A stretch of DNA of 64,000 nt from Alkalibacillus aidingensis (GCF_014595945.1 NZ_JABXWU010000001.1:558001-622000), one strand, 5' to 3'; positions 52,429 to 60,443 are shown, counted from the first letter of the stretch. The notes: a model not told the origin generated them from the sequence alone. Numbers and translations are program-made.

Positions 52429-54483
52429 TTAACTTTGCACATCTTTACCTAAATTATGCTTCTCCATTTTGTAGTACAGGTTGCGTATTGAAATATTAAG
52501 CTGTTTGGCAGTTTTAGACTTAATATAATTATTCTTCTCCAATGTCTCTAAAATTAGCTGTTTTTCAAAATCATCTAAGGCTTCTTGAAGAGGAATGACT
52601 TCATTTTCCTTAGAGTCACCAATCAAATCCAAACCATCAAACGAATTCCTTCTTAATGTTGGAAGGTGTCGTTCCTCAATTTTAAATTCGTTCGCTCCCA
52701 TATTAATGATGGCATGACCCAAAATATTTTCTAACTCTCGCACATTTCCAGGGAAATTATAATTTTTCAAGCGCTTCAATGCACCATCACTAATACTAGA
52801 AACATGCCTGCCAAAGTTTTCATTTAAATGAGTGATAATATGGTTTACTAAAGGCTTGATATCCTCAACCCTATTTCTAAGAGGAGTAATCATGATCGGC
52901 AAACGATTGAGTCGGTAAAACAGATCTTCCCGAAATTCTTTTTCCATCATCGCCCTCTCTAGGTTAACATTGGTTGAAGTAATAATTCTAACATTTACAG
53001 AAATCGGTTTATTACCACCAGCCCGAATAACTTCTTGATGTTCTAAAACGTGCAAGATTCTTCCTTGTAAATGTAGTGATAGGTCACCAATCTCATCTAG
53101 AAACAATGTACCATTATGAGCTTCTTCAAAATAACCTTTTTGTTTTTCCGGAGGGCCTAATTCATCTCCAAATAATAGCTTTTCTAACGCCTTTTCCTCT
53201 ATAGAGGCACAATTGACGCGAATAAACTTATGATGGCGTCGCTCGCTTTCATTGTGAATAGCATGTGCGATTAATTCTTTCCCCGTTCCAGATTCTCCTC
53301 TTAAAAGAACACTTACTGGCGTTTTAGCTCCTACCTTAGCCTGTTCTAGAGTCAATTTCATGTCAGAGGAAACCGCAACAATATCATCGAAGGTATACTT
53401 CGCTTCTAAATTTCTAATAATTTGTCTGGCTTTCTTTAGTTCAGATGTCAATGACTCAATTTCTGAGAGGTCGTGAATAATAGCGACACTACCCTTTAAC
53501 TTTCCATCTACAATAATAGGAGCCGCATTAACTAAGACATCCTTATTAAGTGGCCCAACCTTCATTCTAGCTCCACGCACAGGCCTTCTCGTTTCTAACA
53601 CCTGCATATGCATACTTTCGCCTTCAGAAATATCTGTTGTAGCAGGTTTTCCAATGACATCTGATTCACTTAATCCAGTAATCTTAGTATAGGCCCGGTT
53701 AATTAATAAACCTTGACCATTTTCGTCAACAACAGAAATCGCCTCTTCACTTGATTGGATAATAGCTTCTAGAAGGGTTTGAATGTTCTTTAAGTCTGTT
53801 ATTTCTTCTGCCAGACTTACCACTTCAGTTATATCCTTAAACACAGCAAAGGCCCCTAATAATTCTCCAGAATCTGTTATTAAGGGGATTCTTGTTGTGA
53901 TGATTTGCTTACCATTTGCTAGTTTCAAAGATTGATTTAATTCTTTTTTTCTAGTTTTCATGACCTCAGGTAGCTTTGAGTCTTCAATAACATCTGTGAC
54001 GAACTGACCGGTAATTTCCTCTTTCCTTAGGTTGAGAATATTTTCTGCTGCCTCATTAACAAAGGTCAGTCTTTCATCAAGTCCGATCACAATTAAACCA
54101 TCATGAATCGAATTAACTAATAAATCACGAGCGTTTGTTTCTTTTCTTAATTGTGCTAGTAAAGATTCCTTTTCATTTAATAGATCAAACATAATATGTG
54201 CGACAGATCCAGGAATCAATACAGCTTGCTGTGGTTTATTATTCTTTATATCTTGAAACACTTGCTCTTTCCCAGTTGTTTCTACAATGATATCTACAGG
54301 CTCATTTAAAGCCTCATCGTATGAATGGTATGTCGTGATTGAATATTGTTTAGCTAAATTTATACCTGGAGCATGTGGGTCAATATCTGCAACAGCTTTA
54401 ACATGAAGAATTTCTACTTGTTGAAACAAGTTCAATATCGCTGTTCCACCTTGGCCCGCCCCGACGATCAACACTTTTTGCAT
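52429..54483 (-). CDS. bkdR: BkdR-type enhancer-binding regulator lacking the GAFTGA loop
   Basis: A 684-residue regulator of the branched-chain keto acid operon. An N-terminal Rossmann-like domain (VLIVGAGQGGTAILNLF) is followed by two PAS domains (about 115-225 and 235-345), then the AAA+ domain with Walker A GESGTGKELIAHAI near residue 400 and Walker B TLFLDEIGDL near 465. A Fis-type helix-turn-helix lies at the C-terminus (AKQLNISIRNLYYKMEKH). The GAFTGA loop that contacts sigma-54 is missing: LFG is followed by DELGPPEKQKG and then YFEEA. Homologues in Bacillus activate a sigma-L promoter. Here ATP binding looks intact but sigma-54 activation is doubtful. AGGTGT precedes the ATG. Confidence 0.92.
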   Translation of the reverse strand: MQKVLIVGAGQGGTAILNLFQQVEILHVKAVADIDPHAPGINLAKQYSITTYHSYDEALNEPVDIIVETTGKEQVFQDIKNNKPQQAVLIPGSVAHIMFDLLNEKESLLAQLRKETNARDLLVNSIHDGLIVIGLDERLTFVNEAAENILNLRKEEITGQFVTDVIEDSKLPEVMKTRKKELNQSLKLANGKQIITTRIPLITDSGELLGAFAVFKDITEVVSLAEEITDLKNIQTLLEAIIQSSEEAISVVDENGQGLLINRAYTKITGLSESDVIGKPATTDISEGESMHMQVLETRRPVRGARMKVGPLNKDVLVNAAPIIVDGKLKGSVAIIHDLSEIESLTSELKKARQIIRNLEAKYTFDDIVAVSSDMKLTLEQAKVGAKTPVSVLLRGESGTGKELIAHAIHNESERRHHKFIRVNCASIEEKALEKLLFGDELGPPEKQKGYFEEAHNGTLFLDEIGDLSLHLQGRILHVLEHQEVIRAGGNKPISVNVRIITSTNVNLERAMMEKEFREDLFYRLNRLPIMITPLRNRVEDIKPLVNHIITHLNENFGRHVSSISDGALKRLKNYNFPGNVRELENILGHAIINMGANEFKIEERHLPTLRRNSFDGLDLIGDSKENEVIPLQEALDDFEKQLILETLEKNNYIKSKTAKQLNISIRNLYYKMEKHNLGKDVQS

Positions 54484-54521
54484 GATTACACACCTACATT
54501 TGCAAATTTTTGCATACTTCC

Positions 54522-54550
54522 ATCATAATGAAAGCGCTTTAAGTTTGCAA
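54522..54550 (-). promoter_or_regulatory. Sigma-A promoter of bkdR
   Basis: TTGCAA (54545-54550), 17-base spacer and TATGAT (54522-54527) on the minus strand. The spacer contains a cre-like site. With no obvious promoter before ptb, this may drive the whole bkdR-ptb-...-bkdB unit. Confidence 0.6.
54529..54542. promoter_or_regulatory. CcpA cre-like site in the bkdR promoter
   Basis: TGAAAGCGCTTTAA matches the catabolite-responsive element consensus (core AAAGCGCTTT is a perfect palindrome). It lies exactly between the -35 and -10 boxes, a position typical of CcpA repression. Confidence 0.68.
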
Positions 54551-54616
54551 GTTTTTTTCATTTTTTATCAAAGGAAAATTTGATATACTACAATAGATTA
54601 AGTTAGGAGAGAAAAT

Positions 54617-54850
54617 ATGGTTAGATTAATCGCATTACTAATAGTTGTTCTGCCTGGTGTGTTAGCTGCATACGGTATTAAACTCATTCGTGATTCCTTT
54701 TTTGGTGAAGCAGCTGTTATTTATTTTAATAGTGTACTTTTGCAATTGTTTGCTGGGGTTATTTTCTTTATTGTTGGTATTGGATTTATTGGTGGGTTTA
54801 TATTACACAGAGATCGTAAACGAAACCGAACTCCTAATCGGAATAAATAA
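54617..54850 (+). CDS. yqzF: DUF2627 family membrane protein YqzF
   Basis: A 77-residue protein of unknown function with two hydrophobic helices (about residues 3-22 and 40-66) and a basic C-terminus (HRDRKRNRTPNRNK). It is divergent from bkdR, as in B. subtilis. AGGAGA precedes the ATG, and a terminator follows. Confidence 0.85.
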   Translation: MVRLIALLIVVLPGVLAAYGIKLIRDSFFGEAAVIYFNSVLLQLFAGVIFFIVGIGFIGGFILHRDRKRNRTPNRNK

Positions 54851-54861
54851 GGTACAAAAAA

Positions 54862-54904
54862 AGGCCAACACGTCATATCGTTGACGCGTTGGCCTCCTTT
54901 TTAT
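54862..54904 (+). terminator. Terminator after yqzF
   Basis: A 14-bp stem (AGGCCAACACGTCA against TGACGCGTTGGCCT, one mismatch) with a short loop, followed by CCTTTTTAT. Confidence 0.92.
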
Positions 54905-54996
54905 AAGTTTGCCTTTGTTAAAGTCCGTTGTTGTTATGATGAACCGCTTTCATTGGGCTTGTTGAAGACCTGGACGGTCAAATGTCGATGTTGGCC

Positions 54997-55055
54997 ACAG
55001 GACGTGCTAGTGTCGGTGATGCCACAGGACGTGGCGTTTTCACCGACCTGGAGTT
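54997..55055 (+). repeat. Hairpin repeat module, copy 2
   Basis: Nearly identical to the reverse complement of 2781-2839, with the paired arms GTCGGTGA and TCACCGAC around a GCCAC/GTGGC inner hairpin and two CAGGACGTG copies. Here it stands without the outer arms of the 2.5-kb element. The rest of the 54905-55135 gap shows only a weak stem (AAACTTAT with ATAAGTTT, about 55092-55133) that might end the ureohydrolase transcript. Confidence 0.8.
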
Positions 55056-55135
55056 GCCGCCTTCACTTTTCACCATACAACAAATAAGAGTAAAACTTAT
55101 AATAATCAACACTAAATTTTAACAGAGCGATAAGT

Positions 55136-56080
55136 TTACTGATCTTTCAAGATATTACCTGCTAATGCATATAAGATAATGGTAGATGCAAGGTGGGAAG
55201 AAAAATCATTTGGATCTTGAATTGGGTAAATTTCAACCAAATCCATTCCCTTAACACCTTTTTTAGCAAATGCATGAACTAATTCAACTAATTCAAACGA
55301 TGTTAATCCATTACCATCAACCGGTCCAGCCGGATTAAAAGCAAAATCTAAGACATCACTACAAATGGATAAATAAACAGCCTCTGTACCTTCACTGGCT
55401 ATCTGATAGGCTTTATCAGCCATAGCTTGAATATCGTTAGCCATACGGATTTCTCGACTAGAAATCGTCGTAGCCCCTGCTTCCTTCGCATACCTACCAG
55501 ACTCTGGCTTATTACGTGGTCCATGAATGCCCATATGAACAATACTTTCATTTCTTACCTCTTCTGCTTCATACAGACGTGCGAATGGAGTTGAACGCGC
55601 ATATTTATCTCCTTCATGGTCAGGCATATTATCATAATGAGCGTCCAAATGGATGATCCCTACTTTTCCATCAATTTGTTCACTAAGAGATTTAACTATT
55701 GGATAAGTAATTCCGTGGTCGCCTCCAAAAGCTACAGGGAATTTTCCTGTTTTCCAAACTTTCGAGGAGAACTTTTCAATTCTTTCCATAGTTTCTCCAA
55801 CATTAGCTGGGACAACATCCACATCACCTAAATCGCCTAGATTATAATGCTCGAAAACATCAATATCATCAAGCTCAGGTAAATAACCACTATATCTTGC
55901 TGAACTTAGTCGGATCACTTTAGGACCTAATTCAGCTCCTGTATAATCGCCCCAAGTTACCGCACCTTCCCACGGAACACCGTAAATAAGTACGTCTTTT
56001 TCATCAACCTCTTGACTATCTAAAGTGACTTTACTACCGCCTAAAAAACATGGAGTATTACCGTAAATATAATTCGTCAT
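55136..56080 (-). CDS. Ureohydrolase (arginase/agmatinase) family protein with altered metal site
   Basis: A 314-residue protein of the arginase-agmatinase-formiminoglutamase family, normally binuclear Mn2+ (or Ni2+) hydrolases of guanidine compounds. Three metal motifs are canonical: GGDHGIT near residue 119 and the two ligands of HLDAHYD near 144. The fourth normally reads S-x-D-x-D-x-x-D-P; here it is S-I-C-S-D-V-L-D-F, with Cys in place of a metal-binding Asp and Phe in place of Pro. The usual GTGTP loop is also replaced (NPAGPVDGNG). The substrate is therefore not predictable. AGGAGGG precedes the ATG. It follows putP after a terminator-like hairpin. Confidence 0.8.
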   Translation of the reverse strand: MTNYIYGNTPCFLGGSKVTLDSQEVDEKDVLIYGVPWEGAVTWGDYTGAELGPKVIRLSSARYSGYLPELDDIDVFEHYNLGDLGDVDVVPANVGETMERIEKFSSKVWKTGKFPVAFGGDHGITYPIVKSLSEQIDGKVGIIHLDAHYDNMPDHEGDKYARSTPFARLYEAEEVRNESIVHMGIHGPRNKPESGRYAKEAGATTISSREIRMANDIQAMADKAYQIASEGTEAVYLSICSDVLDFAFNPAGPVDGNGLTSFELVELVHAFAKKGVKGMDLVEIYPIQDPNDFSSHLASTIILYALAGNILKDQ

Positions 56081-56105
56081 TATGTGCCCTCCTGTTCGTA
56101 ATTCA

Positions 56106-56130
56106 TAAAAAGAGGCTGAAGTACAGCCCC
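56106..56130 (-). terminator. Terminator-like hairpin after putP
   Basis: A 7-bp stem (GGGGCTG with CAGCCTC, one G-U pair) and a five-base loop followed by TTTTTATG on the minus strand. It stands between putP and the ureohydrolase gene. It may be leaky, because no separate promoter for the latter is evident in the remaining 25 bases. Confidence 0.65.
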
Positions 56131-56155
56131 TTCTTAACCATATAGTTTATACTTA

Positions 56156-57664
56156 TTAAGTTTCTTTAACAACTTTATCGAATTCCTCCGTTACTTCATC
56201 AGATGGTCCATCACCAAATAATCCGAAGAGAATAATTGTTAAGGTGGCTAGCAAGAAGCCAGGTACCATTTCGTATAAGAAACCTGCTAGTGGATCAATT
56301 GCTCCCCACACAAATACGGTTATTCCCCCAACTAGCATACTAGCTAAAACACCATTTCGAGTCGCTCTTCTCCAAAATAATGCAAATAGTATCGCCGGGC
56401 CAAAGGTTGCACCGAAGCCAGCCCACGCATAGGAAACTAAATCTAAGACTGAGCTAGTTTCATTCCAGGCAATACTAACAGCAATAAGTGCAATGACCAC
56501 TACTGCAATACGACCGACCCAGACAAGCTCTGATTGAGATGCTTCCCGTCTAAAGAAACGACGATAGAAGTCCTCCGTTAGAGCACTAGATGATACAAGT
56601 AGTTGTGAGTCAACCGTGCTCATGATGGCTGCTAATACTGCTGCTAATAGGAATCCTGCAATCCAAGGGTCATAGGTCATTTGTACTAGAACAATAAATA
56701 CTTGCTCTGGGTCTTCTAGTGGTTGATCAATCTGAACGATACCAACCATTCCTACTAATAACGCTCCATAAAGTGGTAAAACAACCCCCATGGTAATCGC
56801 GATTAAACGTGATTTTCTCACCTCATTTTTATCTCGAATCGCCATAAAACGAGCCAGAATATGTGGCTGTCCAAAATAACCAAGTCCCCATGCTAAAGCT
56901 GAAATAATTCCAAAGAAGCCAATTGCACCGACTGACGCCCATGGAACCGTCTCAGCTAAATCGTACTCTGTCCCCTGAAATGCATCGACTAAGCTCGTGT
57001 TAACATTAGCTAAACCAGCGAATAATTCACCAAAACCACCAATTTGGTAAACACCAACGAGAGCTGTAATAACTAAAGCAATAAACATTAGTGCAGCTTG
57101 GAAAAAGTCTGTCCAACTAACTGCTAAGAAACCACCTAAGAAGGTATAGGCAACAATAATGATAGCTCCAAGGATCAAGGCATTTTGATAGTCAAAATCA
57201 AAGGTACCTTCAAACAATTTTGCACCAGCAACTAAGCCTGATGCGGTATAAAACAAGAAGAAAATCAAAATAAATGCAGCAGCAATCACTCTAATCAAAC
57301 TCGAGCCATCCTGAAATCGATTCTCTAAAAATTCCGGTAACGTGATTGAATCATTAGAGTATTGTGTATAAACACGTAACCTTTTAGCAACATACTGCCA
57401 GTTAAATAAAGCACCGATCGCTAAACCAACAGCTATCCATAAACTCCACTGTCCAAAACCAGCAGCATAGGCTGCACCGGGTAAACCTAATAATAGCCAA
57501 CCACTAAAGTCACTGGCTTGTGCTGAAAAAGCAGCTACCCAACTATTAAGCCGGCGTCCACCAAGAATATAATCAGACAAGGTATTTGTCATTCGATAAG
57601 TAATCACACCTATGGTAAGTAAAACAACTAAGTACAATATAAAAGTTACATAAGTGGGGTTCAT
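56156..57664 (-). CDS. putP: Sodium/proline symporter PutP
   Basis: A sodium:solute symporter (SSS family) of 502 residues with about 13 hydrophobic segments. Family hallmarks are SDYILGGRRLNSWVAAFSAQ-type helix 2, ASDFSGWLLLGLPGAAY (sodium and proline site) near residue 51-67, GQPHILARFMAI near 285 and STVDSQLLVSSSA near 350. This pattern fits proline transport, as osmolyte or nitrogen source. Its ATG overlaps the stop of a 39-residue companion gene (TAATG), so the two are translationally coupled. Confidence 0.93.
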   Translation of the reverse strand: MNPTYVTFILYLVVLLTIGVITYRMTNTLSDYILGGRRLNSWVAAFSAQASDFSGWLLLGLPGAAYAAGFGQWSLWIAVGLAIGALFNWQYVAKRLRVYTQYSNDSITLPEFLENRFQDGSSLIRVIAAAFILIFFLFYTASGLVAGAKLFEGTFDFDYQNALILGAIIIVAYTFLGGFLAVSWTDFFQAALMFIALVITALVGVYQIGGFGELFAGLANVNTSLVDAFQGTEYDLAETVPWASVGAIGFFGIISALAWGLGYFGQPHILARFMAIRDKNEVRKSRLIAITMGVVLPLYGALLVGMVGIVQIDQPLEDPEQVFIVLVQMTYDPWIAGFLLAAVLAAIMSTVDSQLLVSSSALTEDFYRRFFRREASQSELVWVGRIAVVVIALIAVSIAWNETSSVLDLVSYAWAGFGATFGPAILFALFWRRATRNGVLASMLVGGITVFVWGAIDPLAGFLYEMVPGFLLATLTIILFGLFGDGPSDEVTEEFDKVVKET

Positions 57665-57783
57665 TAGTCTTCTTCATTCCCTTCTTTAAAATATGTTATT
57701 AACGCCCAAACTACAAGTAGTGGCATTGGTACAAGAAACCAAAACCAGGTCCAAGGGGTTAATGAAACTAAATGTAACTCCAT
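57664..57783 (-). CDS. 39-residue membrane protein, symporter accessory type
   Basis: A very short gene preceding putP with one tryptophan-rich hydrophobic helix (TPWTWFWFLVPMPLLVVWAL) and an acidic tail (KEGNEED). AAGGGTG stands seven bases before the ATG, and its TAA overlaps the putP ATG. Small proteins of this kind precede several sodium:solute symporters and are named symporter small accessory proteins in some annotations. Assignment here rests on position and shape. Confidence 0.72.
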   Translation of the reverse strand: MELHLVSLTPWTWFWFLVPMPLLVVWALITYFKEGNEED

Positions 57784-57809
57784 CTGCTTTCACCCTTCCC
57801 TTTTAAATA

Positions 57810-57852
57810 ATAAAAAATCATTACTATATCCTATTAATAGTAATGATTTTTA
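57810..57852 (-). terminator. Terminator after aspartate kinase
   Basis: A 14-15-bp AT-rich stem (AAAAATCATTACTAT with ATAGTAATGATTTTT) with a short loop and T-rich tail on the minus strand, 54 bases after the kinase stop. Confidence 0.82.
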
Positions 57853-57905
57853 TTAAACACTATATATTTAATATAAATTTATCTGACAATTTTGTCAAAT
57901 CAACT

Positions 57906-59252
57906 TTATAAGAAGAACTCTCGGTATAATGATTGTACCGCTGCAGTAAGGCTTTCCTCATGGATCCCAAACATCATAGACACCTCAGAAGAACCTTGAT
58001 TAATCATATCAATATTTACAACAGCTTCAGAAAATGCCTTTGTTGCTTTTGCTGCAACATTTAAACGATTACTCATCCCTTCTCCTACTAGCATAATCAT
58101 GGCTAATCCATGAATAATCGTAATCGTATCAACTTGCAACTCATTTTTAATCCGGTTAACTAAAAGCTCTTCTTTCTCTGGTGTTAACTGACTAGAACGA
58201 ACAATAACTGACATATCGTCAATTCCTGATGGTGCATGTTCAAAAGAAATATTCTCCTCAACCAAAATATCTAATAAATTCTTACCAAACCCGATTTCCC
58301 GATTCATCAAATACTTACTTACATAGATCGATGAAAACCCTTTATCTCCTGCAATACCAACCACTGGTTGACCGTTATCTTCTTTATTAGCAACAATCAT
58401 TGTTCCTTTTTTATTTGGCTCATTTGTATTTTTAATACAAACAGGAATGTTTTTTCTAAAAGCCGGGATTAATGCTTCATCGTGAAAAACAGAAAAACCG
58501 GCATACGATAGCTCTCGCATCTCTTTATAAGTCAAAGTGGTAATCTCTTTAGGGTTTTTGACCATTTGAGGATTTACACAATATACAGAGCTAACGTCGG
58601 TAAAGTTTTCATAAAGCTCTGCTTGTACACCGGCAGCAATGATCGAACCCGTAATATCCGAGCCTCCACGAGGAAATGTAGTTAATACTCCGGATTCTGT
58701 GTACCCATAAAAACCTGGAATAACAAGTATTCCTTCCCGTTCACGCAAATGATAAATTTGTTGATAGCTTTTTTCTAAAATTTGAGCTCCACCTGGTTCA
58801 TTACTAACAATTATTCCCGCTTCTTTAGGATTTACGTATGTTGCATGTAGGCCGATCTTATTTAAATAAGCACTTAAAACACGTGCCAAAGAATCCTCAC
58901 CCATTGCCTTTAATGAATCCATCTGCTGCCACGTATTGGTTGTTTCCTTTAGGAGGCGACTAGCTTCATTTTTGATTCGTGTGACGATATCTGGTGAGAG
59001 ACCTAAGTCATCAGTTATCGATAAAAAGCGCTCAGAAATTGATTCCAACGTTTGTTCATAACTTTGCCCACTATTATATTGGTTACCTAATTGAATAAAC
59101 AAGTCAGTGACCTTAACATCATCGGAAAAACGTTTCCCTGGAGCAGAAACAACGATAAACTTACGATCATTATCTGATTTAATAATATTTGAAACCTGCC
59201 TTAACATGTTAGCATCGGCAACTGAACTTCCACCAAACTTTGCTACTTTCAT
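57906..59252 (-). CDS. thrD: Aspartate kinase (ThrD/YclM type)
   Basis: Phosphorylates aspartate, the entry step to lysine, diaminopimelate, threonine and methionine. The 448-residue monofunctional enzyme begins KVAKFGGSSVAD and has the VVSAPGKR loop near residue 37, FPRGGSDITGS near 196 and TDVSSVYCVNPQMV. Two ACT regulatory domains follow in the last 150 residues. It is most like the threonine/lysine-regulated class III enzyme of B. subtilis. ATG 59252 fits the family start. Its place next to spo0A differs from B. subtilis. Confidence 0.92.
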   Translation of the reverse strand: MKVAKFGGSSVADANMLRQVSNIIKSDNDRKFIVVSAPGKRFSDDVKVTDLFIQLGNQYNSGQSYEQTLESISERFLSITDDLGLSPDIVTRIKNEASRLLKETTNTWQQMDSLKAMGEDSLARVLSAYLNKIGLHATYVNPKEAGIIVSNEPGGAQILEKSYQQIYHLREREGILVIPGFYGYTESGVLTTFPRGGSDITGSIIAAGVQAELYENFTDVSSVYCVNPQMVKNPKEITTLTYKEMRELSYAGFSVFHDEALIPAFRKNIPVCIKNTNEPNKKGTMIVANKEDNGQPVVGIAGDKGFSSIYVSKYLMNREIGFGKNLLDILVEENISFEHAPSGIDDMSVIVRSSQLTPEKEELLVNRIKNELQVDTITIIHGLAMIMLVGEGMSNRLNVAAKATKAFSEAVVNIDMINQGSSEVSMMFGIHEESLTAAVQSLYREFFL

Positions 59253-59395
59253 TATTTTCACCACTTATCTCTTTATATTCTCGATTCACCATTTTACCAT
59301 GTTAAATCACGAAAAAAAATAAGTAGTTATTATTTTTCCAAAAAGCGTAATCATTTAGGTATTAATGTATAAATTATACAACCACTCACTCACAA

Positions 59396-59420
59396 AAAAA
59401 GCCTCTTCATCTTGAAGAGG
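59396..59420 (-). terminator. Terminator in the spo0A-aspartate kinase spacer
   Basis: An 8-bp stem (CCTCTTCA with TGAAGAGG) with a tight loop, followed by CTTTTTTT on the minus strand. It probably ends spo0A transcription about 190 bases past its stop. An attenuator before aspartate kinase is the alternative. Confidence 0.85.
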
Positions 59421-59429
59421 GAATTAACT

Positions 59430-59474
59430 ATGTACAGCTATATCTTATTACCACTTAAGGGATTGCTCATATGA
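59430..59474 (+). CDS. Possible 14-residue peptide (speculative)
   Basis: A tiny frame encoding a hydrophobic peptide, MYSYILLPLKGLLI, with GAGGG eight bases before its ATG. Its stop overlaps the start of the next tiny frame by four bases (ATGA). Such coupling is rare by chance, but no promoter is evident and 14 codons is below what sequence alone can support. Confidence 0.2.
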   Translation: MYSYILLPLKGLLI

Positions 59475-59515
59475 AGAATGCCCCTCACATAGGACAAGCT
59501 CTTCATATGGCAATG
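59463..59515. repeat. Large inverted repeat downstream of spo0A
   Basis: Arms TTGC-CATATGAAGA and TCTTCATATG-GCAA, with one unpaired base on the left, enclose about 22 bases including CCCCTCACATAGG. It could be a stable RNA hairpin in the spo0A 3' region or a protein site. It is upstream of the terminator on the spo0A transcript. Confidence 0.7.
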
Positions 59516-59530
59516 TTAAAAGGTGCATAA
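59471..59530 (+). CDS. Possible 19-residue peptide (speculative)
   Basis: Reads MKNAPHIGQALHMAMLKGA and covers the inverted repeat at 59463-59515, so its coding sequence would fold into a strong hairpin. AAGGG lies nine bases upstream. The reverse strand also has a 22-codon frame over the same repeat, so the coding strand, if any, is unclear. Confidence 0.2.
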   Translation: MKNAPHIGQALHMAMLKGA

Positions 59531-59603
59531 AGTTGCATATACCTTGAATAATATTAAAATAATTCCTAATCGAACATGCAATTATTATTTTTAAAATTCC
59601 TTA

Positions 59604-60389
59604 TTAACTTACTCTATGCTCTAAACGTAGTTTATCTGCAATCATCGCGATAAATTCGCTATTTGTCGGTTTGGCTTTTGATACACTAACTGTATAGCCG
59701 AAAATAGCTGACAATGAATCAATATTACCTCGATTCCAGGCCACTTCTATAGCATGTCGGATCGCACGTTCGACACGAGATGCGGTTGTATTATATTTTT
59801 TAGCGATATCCGGGTATAAAACCTTAGTGATGGAGCCGAGTAATTCAATATCGTGATAAACCATTGATATTGCTTCACGCAAATAAAGATAGCCTTTAAT
59901 GTGTGCTGGTACTCCAACCTCATGAATAATCGACGTTATATTCGCATCTAAGTCAACCTTCTGAGGTTTACTGGCACTACTGCTTACCTCTTGCTTAATT
60001 GTTGAGTTTTGCTTAGAACCCGCAATATTTAGTACTTGATCTCTTAACATATCCAAATCAAAAGGCTTCAACATGTAGTATGTAGCGCCTAATTCTACCG
60101 CTTTTTTAGTGACTGATTCATGTCCAAAGGCCGTTAACATAATAACTTTCGGTGTTTTTTCTAATGACATATTACGTAGCTTCTCTAATACCGCCAATCC
60201 ATCAATATGTGGCATAATAATATCTAAAATAAGGAGATCCGGTTGTTTCTCTTCAATCATGGTTAGACAATCATTTCCATTATAAGCCGTACCTACAACC
60301 TCCATTTCTTCTTCTTCAGAAAAATGTTCCTCTAACATCGCCACAAGCTCGCGATTGTCATCAGCTATACCTAATTTAATTGTTCCCAT
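59604..60389 (-). CDS. spo0A: Sporulation master regulator Spo0A
   Basis: Response regulator at the end of the phosphorelay; its phosphorylated form starts sporulation and binds 0A boxes. The 261-residue protein has the acidic pocket DD near residues 10-11, phosphoacceptor Asp56 in LLILDIIMP, Thr/Ala in MLTAFG and Lys in MLKPFD. The effector domain carries the recognition helix [18 protein letters not shown] near residue 215. AGGAGGG precedes the ATG. Two 0A boxes lie upstream. The spoIVB-spo0A order is universal in this group. Confidence 0.98.
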   Translation of the reverse strand: MGTIKLGIADDNRELVAMLEEHFSEEEEMEVVGTAYNGNDCLTMIEEKQPDLLILDIIMPHIDGLAVLEKLRNMSLEKTPKVIMLTAFGHESVTKKAVELGATYYMLKPFDLDMLRDQVLNIAGSKQNSTIKQEVSSSASKPQKVDLDANITSIIHEVGVPAHIKGYLYLREAISMVYHDIELLGSITKVLYPDIAKKYNTTASRVERAIRHAIEVAWNRGNIDSLSAIFGYTVSVSKAKPTNSEFIAMIADKLRLEHRVS

Positions 60390-60436
60390 CTTATTATTCC
60401 CTCCTAAAAATATTGCATTCGGTCACATATAACCAT

Positions 60437-60443
60437 TTCGACA
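60437..60443 (-). promoter_or_regulatory. 0A box in the spo0A promoter
   Basis: A perfect TGTCGAA on the minus strand, 48 bases before the spo0A start. A sigma-H-like -35 (AAAGGGATT) lies just upstream, and GAAA/GAAT -10-like sequences follow at about 11-30 bases. This resembles the autoregulated sporulation promoter known upstream of spo0A. Confidence 0.6.

Larger units (their letters stand above)
59253..59603. other. Structured spacer between spo0A and aspartate kinase
   Basis: Contains a terminator hairpin (59400-59420, minus strand) and, closer to spo0A, a large inverted repeat (59463-59515) with arms built on CATATGAAGA and TCTTCATATG. No lysine riboswitch signature was found, although this is the leader side of aspartate kinase. 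An extended -10-like TGGTAAAAT lies about 55 bases before the kinase start. Two overlapping tiny reading frames on the plus strand are described separately. Confidence 0.5.

Noticed and set aside
59265-59603. Lysine riboswitch or T-box leader before aspartate kinase
   Set aside because: A terminator hairpin is present, but neither the L-box core nor a T-box GGTGG-type sequence was found; the hairpin is better placed as the spo0A terminator.
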